Assembly: GCF_019279795.1 (NCBI RefSeq)
Contig: NC_056748.1
Coordinates: 605,695,636 to 605,759,635, forward strand
From: Protopterus annectens
Lineage: Eukaryota > Chordata > Ceratodontiformes > Protopteridae
Length of the DNA: 64,000 bases
Direction: 5' to 3'
Below the pieces are notes generated by a model that was not told the origin of the DNA, ran no database searches, and was given only the letters and a program-made list of their open reading frames with translations. Shown here one piece after another: positions 44,543 to 55,450 of the stretch. The position numbers were made by a program, and so were the translations under genes. Position 1 is the stretch's first letter. Each line of letters begins with the position of its first letter.

Positions 44543-45578
44543 GTATTTATGCCAATAGAGGATACATAGCTTTTGCTGAATTTTGCTGATACTATGATGT
44601 ACACATAAGTCAAATTTCAGGCGTTCATCTGTAATTACTCCTAATAGTTTTGTGTGGGTAACAACCTTGATTGCTGTTTCTCTTTGAAAGTATAGTGAAA
44701 TGGGCTTTGTCCTCTTAGAGATGAAAAGCTTGCACTTGGTTTTGTTTGGGTTGAGAGACAGTTGATTATTATGCATCTAGGTCTCAGTAGAGGTAAAGAC
44801 CAATTGAGTTATTTGTTGTAGATCAGAAATGGAGTCAGCGGAGCATATAATAATCAAGTCATCTGTGTCTTGGATAAGAGCTCTTTCAATTAGTGAAGAA
44901 TGAAATCTATTAATGAAAATATTGAATAGGAGGGGTCCTAGTATGGAGCCTTGAGGAATTCCAGTAGAGGTCTTAAAATATGGAAACAGGGAATGTTGCC
45001 ATTTAACAGCCTGTCATCTGCTAAGTAGCTTGAGAACCAGTTAAGAGAGTAGGGGGAAAGGCCGGTTTTAGAGAGTTTGGTTAGAAATATTGTGTGAGAG
45101 ATGGTATCAAAAGCTTTTGTGAGGTCTAGGAAAAGGGAGGAGACAATTTTACCAGAGTCTCGGGCTCTGTTGATTGTGTCCATAAAGGATATGAGGGCAG
45201 TTGTGATGCTATGACCTGGCTATAACGTGCCATGTGGGAGATACGGTTTGGTTGTGAAGTATAAAGTTCAGAATTTGAATATGCATCCATTTTTCAAAGA
45301 TCTTTGAGCTAGAAGAGAGAATGGCTATTGGTCTGAAATTTGAGACATCAATATTATTGTCACTTTATGAAGAGGAAGAATAAATGCTTTGTACCAGATC
45401 TTAGTGACATAAGATTCTTGGATGGATCTATTTTGAAGTATGGTAATAGGGTAGGCAATAGCTTTGGCTGCTAGTTTTCGGAATTGTGTAGGTAGATTGT
45501 CAGAAACATTAGACCAAGATTTGAGCTTAAGAAGTAACTTTTTATTGTGGTGGATGGAATGGGTTTAAAAGAGAACAT
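44543..45578 (-). pseudogene. L2-b reverse transcriptase
   Basis: PITILQNRSIQESYVTKIW, SSLFLDLTKAFDTISHTIFL (motif A), a decayed motif B, no clear YADD, NNQLSLNPNKTKCKLF, KLLGVITDERLKFDL. It is interrupted at 45579 by the 3' end of L2-c, just after the FSFKPIPSTT linker codons. Confidence 0.78.
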
Positions 45579-45632
45579 TTATTTATTGATTTTATTTTTA
45601 TTTATTTATTTTACATTTGTTGACCGGGAGTG

Positions 45633-45663
45633 TCCGACTGGGCACAAGCCCTTTTTCAGCGGA
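45633..45663 (-). other. L2-c 3' stem-loop
   Basis: Minus strand TCCG-CTG-AAAAA-GGGC-TTGT-GCCC-AGT-CGGA: outer helix UCCG/CGGA, inner hairpin GGGC/GCCC. The cleanest copy. Confidence 0.7.
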
Positions 45664-46254
45664 TGACCGGGGAAAAAAGCTCCAAGATGTACATAAAAAG
45701 TATTACAATAGCAATTGATACATTCAACATTGGAATAAACAAGAAATATTAAGAGGCTACAGTTATCAATGCAGTAATTATCAGCTTCAACTAAAGTCAT
45801 ACAGGATTGAATAAAAATAATAGCAGGAGAAGTAAGTAGTAGTGGTTTGTTAATTTGCAGTTCTAAGGGCAGCAAAAATAGCTATGTTGTAGACGTTTAC
45901 TAGATAGAAGAGGAAATAACTTGTTCATGCTATGTATAAATTCATTAGTGCTATGTAGGTTGATTATGGTCAGGGAGGGTTTGAGCAGTGGCAGGCCCAG
46001 TGTTTCTTAAAGTAGTCTTTGGTGGCCAGCTTAAATTGTTTATGGTGTGTAAAGTTCCTAATTTCTAGTGGAAGTTTGTTCCATGCATTGGAGGTATGGT
46101 AGCTATATAAGCTACACCCTGTGTTACACTTTGGTTTATGAACCTTTAATAGGTCTTGGGTTGCACTTTGGGGATGTCTTGCTGGTGTGTAAGGGGAGAA
46201 AAGAGATGACAGATCTGGGCAGAAAGATTGTTGATATAGAATGGAGTGTATAAT

Positions 46255-47540
46255 TTAAAGCTGAGATTGGAGTAGCTGGTGAGGTAGTTCGAGCCAGTTC
46301 AGGTATGTTAGAGAGAGACAGTATTGAGATTTATAAGTTTGTTGAGCTGTGAATCTGGCTATCTTGTGATAGGTTGATTCCAGTTTGGTAAGAAGAGAGG
46401 AGTTCAGATCTGTAAATATTTGAGAACAGTAAGTAAGACAAGGTAGAAGGCAGGCATGAGTCAGAGTATATCTGGCTTCAGCAGTGAGGAACTTGTTATT
46501 CCTATACAGGAGTCCTAGCTTCTGATGGGTTTTTCTGATGCAATTGTTAATGTGTAGGTCAAATTTTAGTTGATCATCAGTGGTGATGCCAAGTAGTTTT
46601 GTGCTAGAATCAACTTTTATTGGAGTATTGTTTAGTGATGTTATGGAAAAGGAATATTTGATGTGGTTATTAGATTTTGGAAGAAAGAGTAGCAATTTTG
46701 TTTTTTTAGGATTGAGGATAAGCTGGTTGTTTTTGAGCCAAGTCTCAACTGAGTTGAAGGATGACTGGGTTGTTGATATTTCTGGGGGGGGGGGGGGGTT
46801 AGCAGTAGTGATGACTGTAGTGTCATCTGCATATTGGATGACAAGAGACTGAGGACAAGAGTAGTAGAGTGAGTTGGGGAAGATATTAAAGAGTAGGGGT
46901 CCTAGAATGGATCCTTGGGAGACACCTGTTTTTACTTGAAGGGGGAAGGTAGTGCAGAGTCCCATTTGACTGAATGATACCTATAGGTGAGATAGCTGGA
47001 GAACCATGCCACTGTATCAGGAGAGAAGTTAAGGTCTGTGAATTTGTTAAGCAGTAAAGGGTGTGAGACAGTATCAAAAGCCTTAGAAAGGTCAAAAAAT
47101 AGGCAAGATATGAGTTTATGATCATCTTTAGCTAGAGCAATCGTGTTGAGAAAGGATAACAGAGCTGTGGTAGTACTGTGCTTGGGATGAAAACCATGCT
47201 GGGTAGGGGTGAGCAGATTTTCCTGTATGAGATAATGCATTGCGTGTTTGTGAATAGGAAGAGTGTAGAACTGTTTCCAGATAGTTGGAACTTTAGATTC
47301 AGAGATGGAGCGATTTATAAGTATAGATACAGGCACAACAAGGGAGTGAGCTGCAGTCTGGAGAAAGTAAGAAGGGACATAGTCTGTTGATACAGAGCAT
47401 GGTTTGAGTTTGGAGAGTAGAGTTTTGATATAGTTTGTGGGAACAGGTCTGAGGGAGAAGGAGTTTTCTGAGTTAGCAGTTGAGGGGGGTTCAGGGAGGT
47501 TGGAGGTATTGTTGATTGAAATAGTCTGAAAGTAGATTCA
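46255..47540 (-). pseudogene. L2-c reverse transcriptase
   Basis: PVSILINRSISESKVPTIWK, HGFHPKHSTTTALLSFLN, SCLFFDLSKAFDTVSHPLLL (motif A), VSQGSILGPLLFNIF (motif B), VIQYADDTTVITTA (motif C intact), NNQLILNPKKTKLLLF, KLLGITTDDQLKFDL, LNWLELPHQL. About 25 codons around the NYRPIALLSPLAK block are deleted after LPIHK (near 47235). The C-run in TANPPPPPE is at about 46785-46799. Confidence 0.85.
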
Positions 47541-48663
47541 ATAAAGTAGGCATTAAAGGTATTGGCTGTCTCTTCAGGGGTCCTGTCATGACATGGGTTT
47601 CGTGAGGTTGGGTTGCCAGGAGGTAGTATCTGATTTATAGCATTCCGGAATTTTTTTGATCAGATTTTAGTGTTGTTGGGGGATTGTAGTAGAAAGTTCT
47701 TTTGTTTTTGTTGATGAGATTTTTTGTTTGATTACAAAGTTCTTTGTACTTTTGCAGGTCAGCTGGAAGTCTGGATTGTAACCATTTTTTCCAAGCCTTA
47801 TCTCTGGTTTTCATAAGGGCATGGGTGGTTTTTGGATAACCAGGGAGAAATGTTAGCTTTTATTCAGAGTTTTCTAGGTGGGGCTAGGGAGTTTAAGATG
47901 CTATGGAAAGTTGAGTTAAAGGCTTTTACTGTGTCGTCTAGTGGAAGCTGTAAAAGGAAGTCCCAGTTAACTTTAAAGAGAAGGGTATTAAATGTATCAA
48001 GGTTAAAGTTGGAAAGTTCATGGCACATCATAAGACGGTGTGGTTTTGAGAGATGGGGTGATATATCTGTTGACTTTTATAGGTGAGTGGTCATTCAGGG
48101 AGTCAGGTAGAGTTTCTGGATTGTGGTACTTGCAGGGATTTGAAACTAGTAACCAGTCTATCAGGGAGCTAGGAGAATGCAAGTTATTATAGTGGGTAGG
48201 CTGAGAAATTAGTTGTGTGAATTTGTAGAGATTTGTATGATGCTGAGAGTTAGGAATATTGAGGTTCAGCCAATTAATGTTTATGCCCCCAAGGAGGATG
48301 GTTTCATTTGGGATGTTTTGGGAGAGATATGAGAGTATATTTTCCAGAAAGGGAATGTTGTCCCCTGGTGGAATGTATATTTCTACTACTGTTGTTGTAT
48401 TGTAGTCATTGAGTTTAAGATTTGTTGCTAGTAGTTTGGCAGGTGAAAAAGAGGGAAATGGTTGCTTAGGATGGAAGAAAGCAAAGTTATTAGAGTAAAC
48501 TATGGTGACACTGCCACCTTTTTTCTTTAAGAGATCTTGTCGAAGTATGTTGTAACTGGGAGGGAGATTGTCATTATCTTGATTTTGGGGTTTAAGCCAA
48601 GTTTCATTTACAGAGATAATGTCTGGGGAGTGATGAGACACCCATGCATGAAACTGGCTAACG
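47541..48663 (-). pseudogene. L2-c APE endonuclease and linker
   Basis: 48018-48641: FHAWVSHHSPDIISVNETWL, KKKGGSVTIVYS, EIYIPPGDNIPFLENIL, ETILLGGININWLNL (GD changed to GG, a catalytic change), LNDHSPIKVN. The linker toward RT (47541-48017) is readable but frameshifted. Confidence 0.8.
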
Positions 48664-48698
48664 TTTATTTATTTATTTTACATTTGATACCGGGGGTG

Positions 48699-48732
48699 TC
48701 TGACTGAGCCAAAAAGGCCCTTTTTCAGCAGA
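48699..48732 (-). other. L2-d 3' stem-loop
   Basis: TCTG-CTG-AAAAA-GGGCC-TTTTT-GGCTC-AGT-CAGA on the minus strand: outer helix UCUG/CAGA, inner helix GGGCC/GGCUC with one G-U pair. Confidence 0.65.
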
Positions 48733-49066
48733 GGCTCGTGGAGAAAAGCTCCATATAGAAAAATTACAGATACATTTAGTTATTTAGACATGATCAGTAT
48801 ACACACAAATTACAAAAGACATGTTTTTACAGTAGTATGCAGTACATCAACAGTTACAGTGGAGAGAACAAACAAAAACATTTTAATTTAAAAATAAAGG
48901 TAATTAATAGATTTGTGGTGTACAGCTGAAATTTGGAACGTAGGTAGAATACATACATAGTATACAGGTACAGTACATACATTGTAGATTAGCCAGTGTT
49001 TGTGAGTAAGATTGAAAACTGTTATCAAGTACTCTAGGTTTAGTATGTGTACCTTATCCGCTTTCA

Positions 49067-50724
49067 CTAGCCTGGGGAGCAATCATGGCACTGCGAACTT
49101 TGCTTGAGATGTTGACTGATGAGGTCTTTAAAGAAGGCTTTGAATGATGTGTTTTGAATGCTAGTGGGGACAGAGTTCCATTTTTTAGCCACTGAACTAC
49201 TATATAGTGCATCTCCAAAGCTATTGTAGCTGTTGGTGACTTCTAGTAGTAGTTTGCTTGATGATCTAAGGGGCCTTTTGGCTGAGTGATGTTGTACTAG
49301 GTTTTTGAGGGCAGGAAACTTATTGGGTAGGTAATAGATCGAATGACAGAGGCAAAGCTGATTGTAGGTTAGGAGGTTGGGCAGTTCAAGCCAGTGGAGC
49401 TGTCTCAAAGCAGTACAGTGATGAGGTCTATATGAACAATTTGCAGCAAAGCGGGCAGTTCTGGTGTAGCAGGCTTCCATTTTGCTTAGTTCAGTTTTGG
49501 TGAGATTAGTCAGAATGGGAGATGCATAGAGTAGGGTGGATAGAAGTTGTGAGCGAGCAATGGCTTATCCTGTGTTGTTGGTAAGAAATGGTTTGATACG
49601 GTAGAGTGATCCCAGTTTGGCATGTTCTTTTTTAATAGTTAAGTTGAGATGACTATCAAATTTTAGGTGGGAGTTTATGGTTATTCCCAGTAGCTTAGCC
49701 TGTGCCACTGGAGTGATTGGAGTAGCATTTGTGGAGTAGATAGTGAATTGACTGTTATCAGTGTTTTTGTTAGAACTGGTTATAATCATAAGCTGAGTTT
49801 TCTTTGGATTGAGGATAAATTGGGTTTTGGTAAGTTAGTTTTCAATGTCAGAGAATGCTAGTTGAGTTGTTTGCAGGAAGGTGGGAATGTTTTGTGCAGC
49901 ACAGATTAAGGTAGTGTCATCTGCATACTGAATGATAGATGCATGCTGTGTGGAGGTATGGAGGTCATTTGTGAAGATTGTGAATAGTAGTGGTCCTAAG
50001 ATAGAACCCTGTGGGACTACTATAGTTATGGGCAGCTGAGGAGAGAGAGAATTTTCCCATTTCACAGCTTGGTACCTGTCAGTTAAGTAGCTTTGGAACC
50101 AGGTTAAGACTGGAATTTGATAGGTGATATTGGTTTAGTTTGTTTATCAGGATTTGGTGCGAGAATGTGTCAAATGCTTTGGACAAATCCAAAAAAAGAG
50201 TTGAAACCTGCAGGCCTTCATTTTTGAGATGGTTTACTGTGCCTGTGAAGCAGAGGAGCGCTGTAGAGGTACTATGGGCAGGTCTGAAACCATGCTGAGT
50301 AGGTGACAGGATGTTGCTGTCTATGAGATATTTTAGCATCTGGGTATGGATGCATTTTTCTAGGATTTTGGCCAGGGGGGAGAGTAAAGCTATGGGTCTG
50401 TAGTTATTAAGTTCAGTGGAGGTCCCATCTTTATGTATGGGTGTAACATAGGATGTTTTCCAGAGTTTTGGGCACATAGTTTTCAACAATTGATCTGTTT
50501 ATGAGAGTGGAGATTGGAATAGCAATAGCATCTGCTGTGAGTTTCAAGAAATAGCTGGGGAGTAGGTCGGCTGCTGTTGATGAGGTTTTTAGTTTGGAGA
50601 GCAGGCTTTTGATTGAAGTGGTGGAAACTGTTTTGAGGGTAAAGCTTGTATTAGTGTTATTTGTGTTGGAGGGGGTAGTGAGGAAGGAACTGTCCTGTGA
50701 TACTAAGGATAGAATTGAGTTCAC
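49067..50724 (-). pseudogene. L2-d reverse transcriptase
   Basis: LPSYFLKLTADAIAIPISTL, HKDGTSTELNNYRPIALLSP, HGFRPAHSTSTALLCF, STLFLDLSKAFDTFSHQIL (motif A), VPQGSILGPLLFTIFTNDLH (motif B), IIQYADDTTLICAA (motif C intact), KLLGITINSHLKFDSHL, ARFAANCSYRPHHCTALRQL, GDALYSSSVAKKWNSVP. A few frameshifts and stops; all RT motifs are visible. Confidence 0.87.
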
Positions 50725-50815
50725 AAAGTGGGAGTTGAATTGTGTTTCGATGGGAATTTTAGTGTCAGGGGTGGTTGGTTTGGGGGTAGCCTTTTGGGTG
50801 GGTGTTTTTATGATA

Positions 50816-51270
50816 CTTGTTGTTTAGGATACTTCTAATATTAATAGAATAGAAAGAATTTTGTTTGCGTGGTATAGATGATTGGTTAGAATTGGGGATG
50901 GTATTTTGTGGGGTGGAAGAGTTAGCTGTATGACCAGGATTAGGATGTATGTCACCTGGCATGAGTAGGATCCTTGGGAGATAGTAAGATTTCCTTTTTA
51001 GTGGGTGATTGTTAAGGTATATTGACCTATTTTTTGATAGAGGATGGATGGAGGGAGGGGGTTTTATTTTGGGGAGGGGTGTGCTAATTGGAAGAAGGGG
51101 TGCATAGATGAGTATAGGTTGCTGCAGATAAGAGCAAGTGTGTAAGTGAGGATAGGTGGGCACATTATTAATTGGGGTTAGGAGTGATGGAGGGGCTGTG
51201 ATGCTGAGTAGGAGTAGTAGTGGGGATAGGAGTAGTACAGCGGTGATTGCAACTGGTATCTTTTAAGGGG
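50816..51270 (-). pseudogene. L2-c N-terminus: hydrophobic segment and 2A-like motif
   Basis: From about 51260: KIPVAITAVLLLSPLLLLLS is a hydrophobic, signal-like run. Then a Pro/Leu-rich spacer, then GDIHPNPGH (50930-50956), a 2A-like motif whose last residue P is replaced by H, then NSFYSINIRSILNN at the start of APE, where L2-d interrupts. Same order as L2-a and L2-b. Confidence 0.78.
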
Positions 51271-52796
51271 GAGGAGGAGGTATTGTTCTTGAGAGGTGAT
51301 GGGCAGTTACAAATTTAGAGTGGCTGGGTTAGGAGTTTGGGAAGAGCTTGTGTGTATTAGGTGAATGTAATGTATGGTAAGTAAAGAGCAGGTTGAGGGA
51401 GTTGGCTTATGTACAGGAAAGGGAGGAGTTAAATGGTGGGAGGAAATTAGTGGCTAGGTATAAAGGAAATGATATGGGGGTGGGTGGGAATGGGGGTGGG
51501 GGGAGAGTGAAGTGAGCTCGAGTGTAACAAGGCTACTCCAGAAACAAAGGATTCAGCAGAAACAGTCAACCTGTAAGTATAAAACCAAACTGGAGGGCAA
51601 TTCTGTTGAGCTATTTACAGAGATACATGCACATATAGTCCATATAATAAGAGGAGTTAGCAGTTACAGTAATTTTAACTTAAAAGTACAGTTTACAGCT
51701 GTGGATGAAGAGGGTGGATAAGGTTCAAGTTAGGTGGGTGAATGGCAGGGCATTCGTGATAGTGTGCTCACCAGGCTTCCTTAGGTGTACAGGGCTTCTA
51801 ATCTAAAGTTTTAATTAGGTTTTGCCAGGAATACTGGTATTAATTACAGTTACATACTTTGTTTAACTCAGATGGAACACTAGATAGTTGCTATTTGTAG
51901 CAGGGAGTTCAGTCTTATTAGCTGCTAGGACTGGAACACTGCTGTTTCTTTGGAGTGAAATTCAGAGTTTTTAAAGCGAAATATCTAGGCGGAGAGGAAG
52001 AGAAAAAAAGATAAAAATGGTTATATGGAGCTGCAGTAAGGGGTTAGACCACAAGACAATATTACAGGGTACAACTATGAAGTCTGCAAGATAATTAATG
52101 GGGCAGAATGGTGCCTTACATTTGCAGACGGTTTAGCTACTGTTGTAGGTTGTAGGTACTGGGCTCGCTTTGAGGTTTGCAGAGAAACATAAGAATAAAA
52201 AGAAAAACCTTATAATACTACTTAAATGAAAGGTAGAAAGGCTAGGAAGTGTGTGGAAAATACGGAGATCCTGTTTGTAACAGCTAATCTACACATAGTG
52301 TTTCCTTCCAGCATAAACATGCGATCTTAAGCAATGACTGGAACAGCTACCAGCTACTTATTTTTATAACATTGTAAAGACAGCAAGTGTTTTATAACAT
52401 TTTTAAAGGCAGTACAGCAGTACCAAGCATTCAACAAAACGTAAAAAAGTAGCATCTTAATGTGAAGTCTATTCTGTATTGGCGGCAGACAGAAACTGCA
52501 ACAATGTAACAGTAGTTGTTAAGTGTGGTAACAGAGTCTAGCACTTTTCCGTGCAAACGGATAGTACCAGCAGTTAATAAACAAACAAAATGAACTAACT
52601 TAATATCTGTGCATACAGTGCATTGATTACTTCATAGCAGTTCAATCACAGGATAAATAAAAGCACATTTTAGAGCATATTTCAAGTACAGGAATCAGTA
52701 TTGCCTAAGCGTATTTACCTGGTTTACCTGGTGAGCACACTAACATAGAAGCCACGGAGTGGGGCACAGGGAGGCCAGATAGGTAGAGAAGACAAT

Positions 52797-52813
52797 TAAA
52801 AATGGCTCCCTTG
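52797..52813 (-). promoter_or_regulatory. internal YY1-like site of L2-c 5' UTR
   Basis: Sense CAAGGGAGCCATTTTT contains GCCATTTT, a good match to the YY1 core, at the start of the second repeated unit. Confidence 0.45.
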
Positions 52814-53209
52814 TTACAAAGGGACTACTATAGGCTTAGGCAGTACATGAGGTAATGAGTGGGTGTGGGTGGATTACTCCAGAAATGAAGGGTTCAACAG
52901 AAACAATTAATCAATCTGTAAGTATAAAACCAAACTGGGGGGCAATTCTGTTGAGCTATTTACAGAGATACATGCACATATAGTCCATATAATAATAGGA
53001 GTTAGCAGTTACAGTAATTTTAACTTAAAAGTACAGTTTAGAGCCATGGGCGGAGAGGGTGGATAAGGTTCAAGTTATGGGAGTGAATGGCAGGGCATTC
53101 ATGATAATGTGCTCACCAGGCTTCCCTAGGTGTACAAGGCTTCTAATTCTAAAGTTTTGATTAGGTTTTCCCAGGAATACTGGTATTAATTACAGTTACA
53201 TACTTTGTT

Positions 53210-53590
53210 TAACTCAGATGGAACAGTAGATAGTTGCTGTTTGCAGCAGGGAGGTCAGTCTTATTAGCGGCTAGGACTGGAACACTGCCATTTCTTTGGA
53301 GTGAAATTCAGAGTTGTTAAAGGGAAATATTTTATTTAACTCAGATGGAACACTAGATAGTTGCCATTTGTAGCAGGGATGTCAGTCTTATTAGTGGCTA
53401 AGACTGGAACACTGCTGTTTCTTTGGAGTGAAATTCAGGGTTGTTAAAGGGAAATATTTTGTGTAACTCAGATGGAACACTAGATAGTTGCCATTTGTAG
53501 CAGGGAGGTCAGTCTTATTAGCTGCTAGGACTGGAACACTGCCATTTCTTTGGAGTGAAATTCAGAGTTGTTAAAGTGAAATATCTGGTT
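53210..53590. repeat. 127-bp tandem subrepeat, three copies
   Basis: AACTCAGATGGAACA begins at about 53210, 53338 and 53465, each followed by the TAGATAGTTG and CTGGAACACTGC blocks. A single copy is at about 51868. High similarity between copies indicates a recent local expansion within the L2-c 5' UTR. Confidence 0.88.
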
Positions 53591-53659
53591 TACCTGGTGA
53601 GCATGTTAACATAGAAGCTGTGAGGCACAGGGAGGCCAGATAGGTAGAGAAGACAATTA

Positions 53660-53675
53660 AAAATGGTGCCCTTGA
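53660..53675 (-). promoter_or_regulatory. YY1-like site at L2-c 5' end
   Basis: Sense CAAGGGCACCATTTTT contains CCATTTT at the inferred first bases of the element, in the same position as in L2-a. Confidence 0.45.
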
Positions 53676-55450
53676 GTAGAATGGGGAGAAGAATGGGATG
53701 GTGTGGTGGATAAGGAGCAAGAAGATAGTTGTGATGGAGTTTCAGGGTTTGTGCTGCCATGGGCTTGGGGAAAAGAAGCAGTGATGCATGCTATAGCATC
53801 AATAAAATGAGAATTAAAGACAGTGGCTATTTCGTGAGTCATTTTGTCCGGATTTGGACTGGATTTAGTAGTGATATAATAGAATTCCAGAATTGTTTGG
53901 GGTTTAACTAATGGTCAAACTGAAGTTTTAGATGGTGGTATTTTGTCTTTGTTGATCAGTCTTTTTGTCTGGTTTAGAAGTTGTTTAAATTTCAGTAGGC
54001 CTGGAGGGTTTTTATTTGCTAGCCATTATTTCCAAATTTTGTCTCTGGCTTTCATAAGTTCTTTAGTGATTTTAGTCAGCAATGGGGCAAGGTTTGTTTT
54101 GATCCGCTTTAGAGGAAGAAGAGCGAGGCTATTTAGTATATGTAGAAATGTTGAGTTGAAGTAGTTAACTACACCAGCTAGAGGGAGAGTTTTTAGCATG
54201 TGCCAGTTAATCTTTTTTAGAGTATCTGTGAAGCTCAGTGGGTTGAATTTTATCAGGTTCCTTATTAGTTTATACTGATGTGGCTTTTGAAATGAAGGGG
54301 CAGTCCAGTGAACAAAGGTAGAGAGGTGGTTTCTGAAGGTGTTTGGGAGAGTACTGGCAGAAGATATTTTATTGGGTTTATTGACAAGATTCCAATTTAA
54401 AATGGAGCCACAGACATTGTTCCTATTAGGTCTGTTCGGAGAAGTGATAAGATGAGTAAGACTAGATATATTGATGTCTGATGATGGAATGTTGGGGCGG
54501 AGGTCTAGCCAGTTGATATTTACATCATCACCTAAGATAATGGTTTAATTCTTGATATTGTTGGATATCTAGGCAAGGATTTCCTCCAGTAAGGGTATGT
54601 TGTTACCCGGGGGTATATAGGAGGACTATGATACATACTTTTTTTACAGTCATTCATTTTTAGGAAGGAAATAAGAATTTTAGCATTGGCAAATCGTGAA
54701 GTAGAATTTGTATAGGGAACTATATTATAGGAGGTAGGAAAGAGTGGTGCAACACCACCTCCCTTTTTGTGGGGTCTATCACATCTTAAGGTAGCAAAGC
54801 CTGGAGGGAGAAATTCAGAGTCCTTAATTTACGGTTTTAGCCAGGTTTCAGTAGCAGCAATGATGTCAGGTTGATCATGGGCAATCCATGCATGAAAGTC
54901 TGGGATTTTATTACAAATGCTTTGTAAGTTTAGAGTGACCATATATAAGGATTTGTGGGAACTGCTGGTATTAGGTTGTGTAAGGGTAACGATTGAAGTG
55001 GGCCCAGGAATGGGGTGGACATCTCTACATAAAGGTAAAGTAGTTAGCCTGAGGAAGTAATGTGTTAGCTGATGCTTTCTGAAGGGATTGGTAAAGTAAG
55101 TTTGTAGGCTGGTGGTAGAAGTATGTGGCACAATGAATTGGCTATTATATTTTATTGTGGGAGTATTTTTGTTTTGTGTAGGATAATGGGTTTTATTTGA
55201 TAGAGGCTAGGATATATGTCTGAGTAACTTTCAGAAAGGTTAGATAAAGGAGATGTAGTGGTTGTGAGTTTGGAGGGCAAGGAAATGGGATTGAGAGCAG
55301 TGAGGTGTATTAGGGAAAGAAAAAGTGTGAAGAAAAGTGAGAACGGAAGTATGAATGTGCTAGATGGACACATGGTAGAAAGGTTTTTGGATGGAAGAGG
55401 CTTGAAGCTGAGTAGCAATAGAGAGGGTAAGATGGTAGTGTAGTAAGTGG
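53676..55450 (-). pseudogene. L2-b N-terminus, 2A-like motif, APE and linker
   Basis: A hydrophobic run near 55360-55290 (FILPFSLFFTLFLSLIHLTA), a spacer, then DVHPIPGP (55000-55029, CRDVHPIPGP), a degenerate 2A-like motif with N changed to I. APE: MVTLNLQSICNKI, FHAWIAHDQPDII, TETWLKP then a stop, KKGGGVAPLF. The linker (53680-54450) includes TVFNSHFIDAIACI. Many frame breaks. It is continuous with the RT at 44543-45578 once L2-c is removed. Confidence 0.78.

Larger units (their letters stand above)
48664..50815 (-). mobile_element. L2-d, 5' truncated L2 in L2-c
   Basis: 3' end at 48664 (TTTATTTATTTATTTTACAT) with stem-loop, RT and part of the linker. It ends at about 50815 (TATCATAAAAAC on the minus strand), where L2-c resumes with CTAAACAACAAG. 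Innermost level of the nest. Confidence 0.82.
45579..53675 (-). mobile_element. L2-c, L2-like LINE, split by L2-d (composite)
   Basis: 3' end at 45579 with ATTT repeats and stem-loop; RT; APE; split at 48663 by L2-d; N-terminus with 2A-like motif 50816-51270; 5' UTR 51271-53675 with repeated units. Rejoining 48663 and 50816 gives SILNNNVSQFHAW in frame if one lost base in an ACGTT/ACTT duplication is allowed. It is inserted in L2-b in the same orientation. Confidence 0.83.
51271..53675 (-). promoter_or_regulatory. L2-c 5' UTR with repeated promoter-like units
   Basis: A block at 51531-52010 (CTACTCCAGAAAC start) recurs at about 52872-53330, an offset of about 1.34 kb. Each unit, read in the sense direction, starts with GGG-NN-CCATTTTTAATTG, then a TCTTCTCTACCTATCTGGCC block (53640-53675 and 52768-52813). 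Three copies of a 127-bp subrepeat lie at 53210-53590. No ORF is supported. Confidence 0.7.

Noticed and set aside
53210-53590. regular repeats resembling a CRISPR array
   Set aside because: Units are contiguous with no unique spacers, inside a LINE 5' UTR of a eukaryotic sequence.
45570-53690. target-site duplication of L2-c
   Set aside because: GAGAACAT versus GAGTAGAAT is too imperfect to claim, though the rejoined coding sequence supports the nesting.
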